In this document: positions 62,350 to 64,000 of the stretch, piece by piece
How the letters are laid out: every line of letters begins with the position of its first letter
Numbering within the stretch: position 1 is the first letter of the stretch
Position numbers and translations under genes: made by a program
The notes under the pieces: generated by a model
What the model was told of the DNA's origin: nothing
What the model saw: the letters and a program-made list of their open reading frames with translations, nothing else
Database searches by the model: none
Source of the DNA: Herminiimonas arsenitoxidans
GTDB lineage: Bacteria > Pseudomonadota > Gammaproteobacteria > Burkholderiales > Burkholderiaceae_D
Direction of reading: 5' to 3'
Length of the DNA: 64,000 nt
Assembly: GCF_900130075.1 (NCBI RefSeq)
Contig: NZ_LT671418.1
Span: 3,658,001-3,722,000, forward strand

Positions 62350-64000
62350 TTATTTCTTCAACAAATCCAGAAAGTTTTTGTTCGGAATAGGCTTGCTCAT
62401 CAAATATCCCTGACCTTCGTTACAGCCGTTTTCCAGTAAGAACTGGAATTGGTCTTCGGTTTCTATACCTTCTGCCAGCACGGTCAGATTCAAATTCCGC
62501 CCCAGTGAAATGATGGCTTTGACGATGGCGGCGCTGTCCTGATCGGTTGCGATGTCGCGCACGAAGGATTGATCTATCTTCAAAGTATCGACCGGAAAGC
62601 GTTTCAGATAACTCAGGCTGGAATATCCGGTACCAAAATCATCCAGCGAAATTTTCACGCCGAGCGCACGTAGCTGCGTCAGCATGGCAAACGATTTCTC
62701 GACATCGGTGGTCATCACGCTTTCTGTAATTTCCAGTTCCAGATACTGCGGTTCCAGATCGGTTTCGGTCAGGATGCGCTCCACCATTTCAACGATATCG
62801 CCTCGCGCTAGCTGGCGTGGCGACAGGTTGACCGAAATCGGAATTGGCGGATAGCCGGCTTTTTGCCACGCGCGATTCTGGCGGCAGGCTGTACGCAAGA
62901 CCCATTCACCTAATGGAATAATCAAGCCGGTTTCTTCCGCTAGCGGAATAAAACTGGCTGGCGAAATCATGCCGGAGTGTGCGCTGTTCCAGCGTATCAA
63001 AGCCTCTACACCGATGATTTTGTGTGTGGCGAGGCTGACTTTGGATTGGTAGTGCAATACAAAGTTTTCGTTAGAAATGGCCTGGCGCAAGTGGTTTAGT
63101 AATTCCAGCCTGTCGGTGACGGAATTGTTCATTTCTGCCGAGAAGTACTGGAAGTTATTGCGGCCCAAATCCTTGGCCTTGTACATCGCGGAATCGGCAT
63201 TCTTCAACAGTGTCTCCACATCGCGACCATCGTCGGGGCAGAGTGTGACGCCTATGCTGCAAGTAATTTGGAATTCCAGATCATTGGCTTTCCATGGTTG
63301 CGCCACTTCATGCAACACGCGTTGCATGGTGTGCGAAATCGCTTCCTCACTCGGCTGGTCAGTGAGCAAGAGGACGAATTCATCGCCGCCTTGACGTGCC
63401 ACGGTATCGCTTTCGCGCAGACAGGAAGTCAGGCGATGTGCGGTAATGCGCAATAACTCATCACCGACTTGATGACCAAGGCTGTCATTGATGAATTTGA
63501 ATTGATCCAGATCGAGGAAGGCAATTGCAGTCAGATTGCCATAGCGCGCGGAATGCAAGACCGCTTGTTGCATGCGATCGTAGAGCAGCGTTCTATTTGG
63601 TAGGCCGGTGAGTGCATCGTGTGTTGCCTGGAATTGAATTTCCGCTTCATGCAGTTTTCGCTCGGTGATGGCTTCTACCGTGCCTTCAAAGAAGAGCAGG
63701 GTACCCGCGCTGTTATGGACGGCGCGGGCGTTTTCTGAAATCCAGATCACGTCGCCATTGCGTCTATGCACGCGAGATTCAAAATTGGTCACAACACCAT
63801 GCTTGGCCATCAGGCGCATGAATTCGGTACGGCGTTGCGGATCGACATAAACCTGATGATCAATGTCGCGCAGTGTGGAGATCAACTCCTGCGGCGTATC
63901 GTAACCATACATGCGCGCGAGCGCAGGGTTGACCGCAAGATAACCGTCGTTGGGGGTTGACTGATAAATGCCTTCGATCGCGTTTTCAAAGATGCTGCGA
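62350..64000 (-). CDS. PAS-GGDEF-EAL cyclic-di-GMP protein, 5' end beyond the window
   Basis: The C-terminal 549 residues of a larger protein. At the window edge the frame is still open and reads a PAS domain: [30 protein letters not shown] continuing to [18 protein letters not shown] and [22 protein letters not shown] domain follows with intact [11 protein letters not shown], then an EAL domain with [27 protein letters not shown] and [13 protein letters not shown]. Both catalytic signatures look functional. It is the second dual-domain c-di-GMP protein in the window. An internal ATG at 63912 cuts the PAS domain and is not the true start. The stop lies 34 bp from the convergent rpiA stop. Confidence 0.93.
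   Translation of the reverse strand, partial: RSIFENAIEGIYQSTPNDGYLAVNPALARMYGYDTPQELISTLRDIDHQVYVDPQRRTEFMRLMAKHGVVTNFESRVHRRNGDVIWISENARAVHNSAGTLLFFEGTVEAITERKLHEAEIQFQATHDALTGLPNRTLLYDRMQQAVLHSARYGNLTAIAFLDLDQFKFINDSLGHQVGDELLRITAHRLTSCLRESDTVARQGGDEFVLLLTDQPSEEAISHTMQRVLHEVAQPWKANDLEFQITCSIGVTLCPDDGRDVETLLKNADSAMYKAKDLGRNNFQYFSAEMNNSVTDRLELLNHLRQAISNENFVLHYQSKVSLATHKIIGVEALIRWNSAHSGMISPASFIPLAEETGLIIPLGEWVLRTACRQNRAWQKAGYPPIPISVNLSPRQLARGDIVEMVERILTETDLEPQYLELEITESVMTTDVEKSFAMLTQLRALGVKISLDDFGTGYSSLSYLKRFPVDTLKIDQSFVRDIATDQDSAAIVKAIISLGRNLNLTVLAEGIETEDQFQFLLENGCNEGQGYLMSKPIPNKNFLDLLKK

Noticed and set aside
1..64000. Prophage, integrase, defence system or CRISPR array
   Set aside because: None of the recognisable genes belongs to these classes and no regularly spaced repeats are visible.

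Overview
The window looks like a piece of the chromosome of a betaproteobacterium, most likely Oxalobacteraceae (Herminiimonas/Janthinobacterium-like). This is inferred from gene order (dnaX-ybaB-recR; ribBA-ribH-nusB; pgi-zwf-hexR-tal opposite edd-eda), the Burkholderiales-type porin and the moderate GC with frequent TTG/GTG starts. I see no phage, integrase, insertion sequence, CRISPR array, tRNA or rRNA. One small RNA gene, the 4.5S SRP RNA, is clear.

Layout. (1) 1-14.5 kb: a purine/urate catabolic island. It holds an NCS2 purine permease, a fused OHCU decarboxylase-allantoate amidohydrolase, a LysR regulator, the membrane urate oxidase PuuD with a cytochrome c tail, an aromatic ammonia-lyase, a porin, allantoinase PuuE and 5-hydroxyisourate hydrolase. 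Together these take urate through HIU, OHCU, allantoin and allantoate to ureidoglycolate. A YdcZ-type transporter, a second LysR gene and a chemoreceptor are interspersed. (2) 14.5-22 kb: an MFS exporter with a GNAT acetyltransferase and divergent LysR, Ohr, a MHYT-GGDEF-EAL protein, a small lipoprotein, an EamA transporter and a DedA protein. (3) 22.4-26.7 kb: a FecI-FecR-TonB receptor surface-signalling iron uptake locus behind a Fur box. (4) 26.9-30.9 kb: a leuCD pair without leuB, with a haloacetate dehalogenase and a divergent LysR gene. (5) 31-37.5 kb: riboflavin genes, nusB, an aminotransferase, a lytic transglycosylase and ubiD. (6) 37.6-44.4 kb: SRP RNA, a MarR-regulated RND efflux pair and aidB. 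(7) 44.6-50.3 kb: dnaX-ybaB-recR, an HD protein, a class III CoA-transferase and small proteins. (8) 50.4-59 kb: a TMEM175-like channel and the Entner-Doudoroff/hexose-phosphate block, with two HexR-like operators in the pgi/edd intergenic region. (9) 59-64 kb: a 500-bp self-complementary non-coding element, a CPA2 antiporter, rpiA and a PAS-GGDEF-EAL protein cut by the right edge.

Most of the content is core metabolism. The observations I rate highest are: a nine-A run in dnaX, where slippage in either direction meets a stop within a few codons; an ammonia-lyase embedded in the urate genes; a divergent leuCD-dehalogenase unit; the structured element at 59.1-59.6 kb; the RibBA protein whose cyclohydrolase half has lost its zinc cysteines; and paired operator-like repeats in several promoters. 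Gene calls were made by reading the translations, without database searches.
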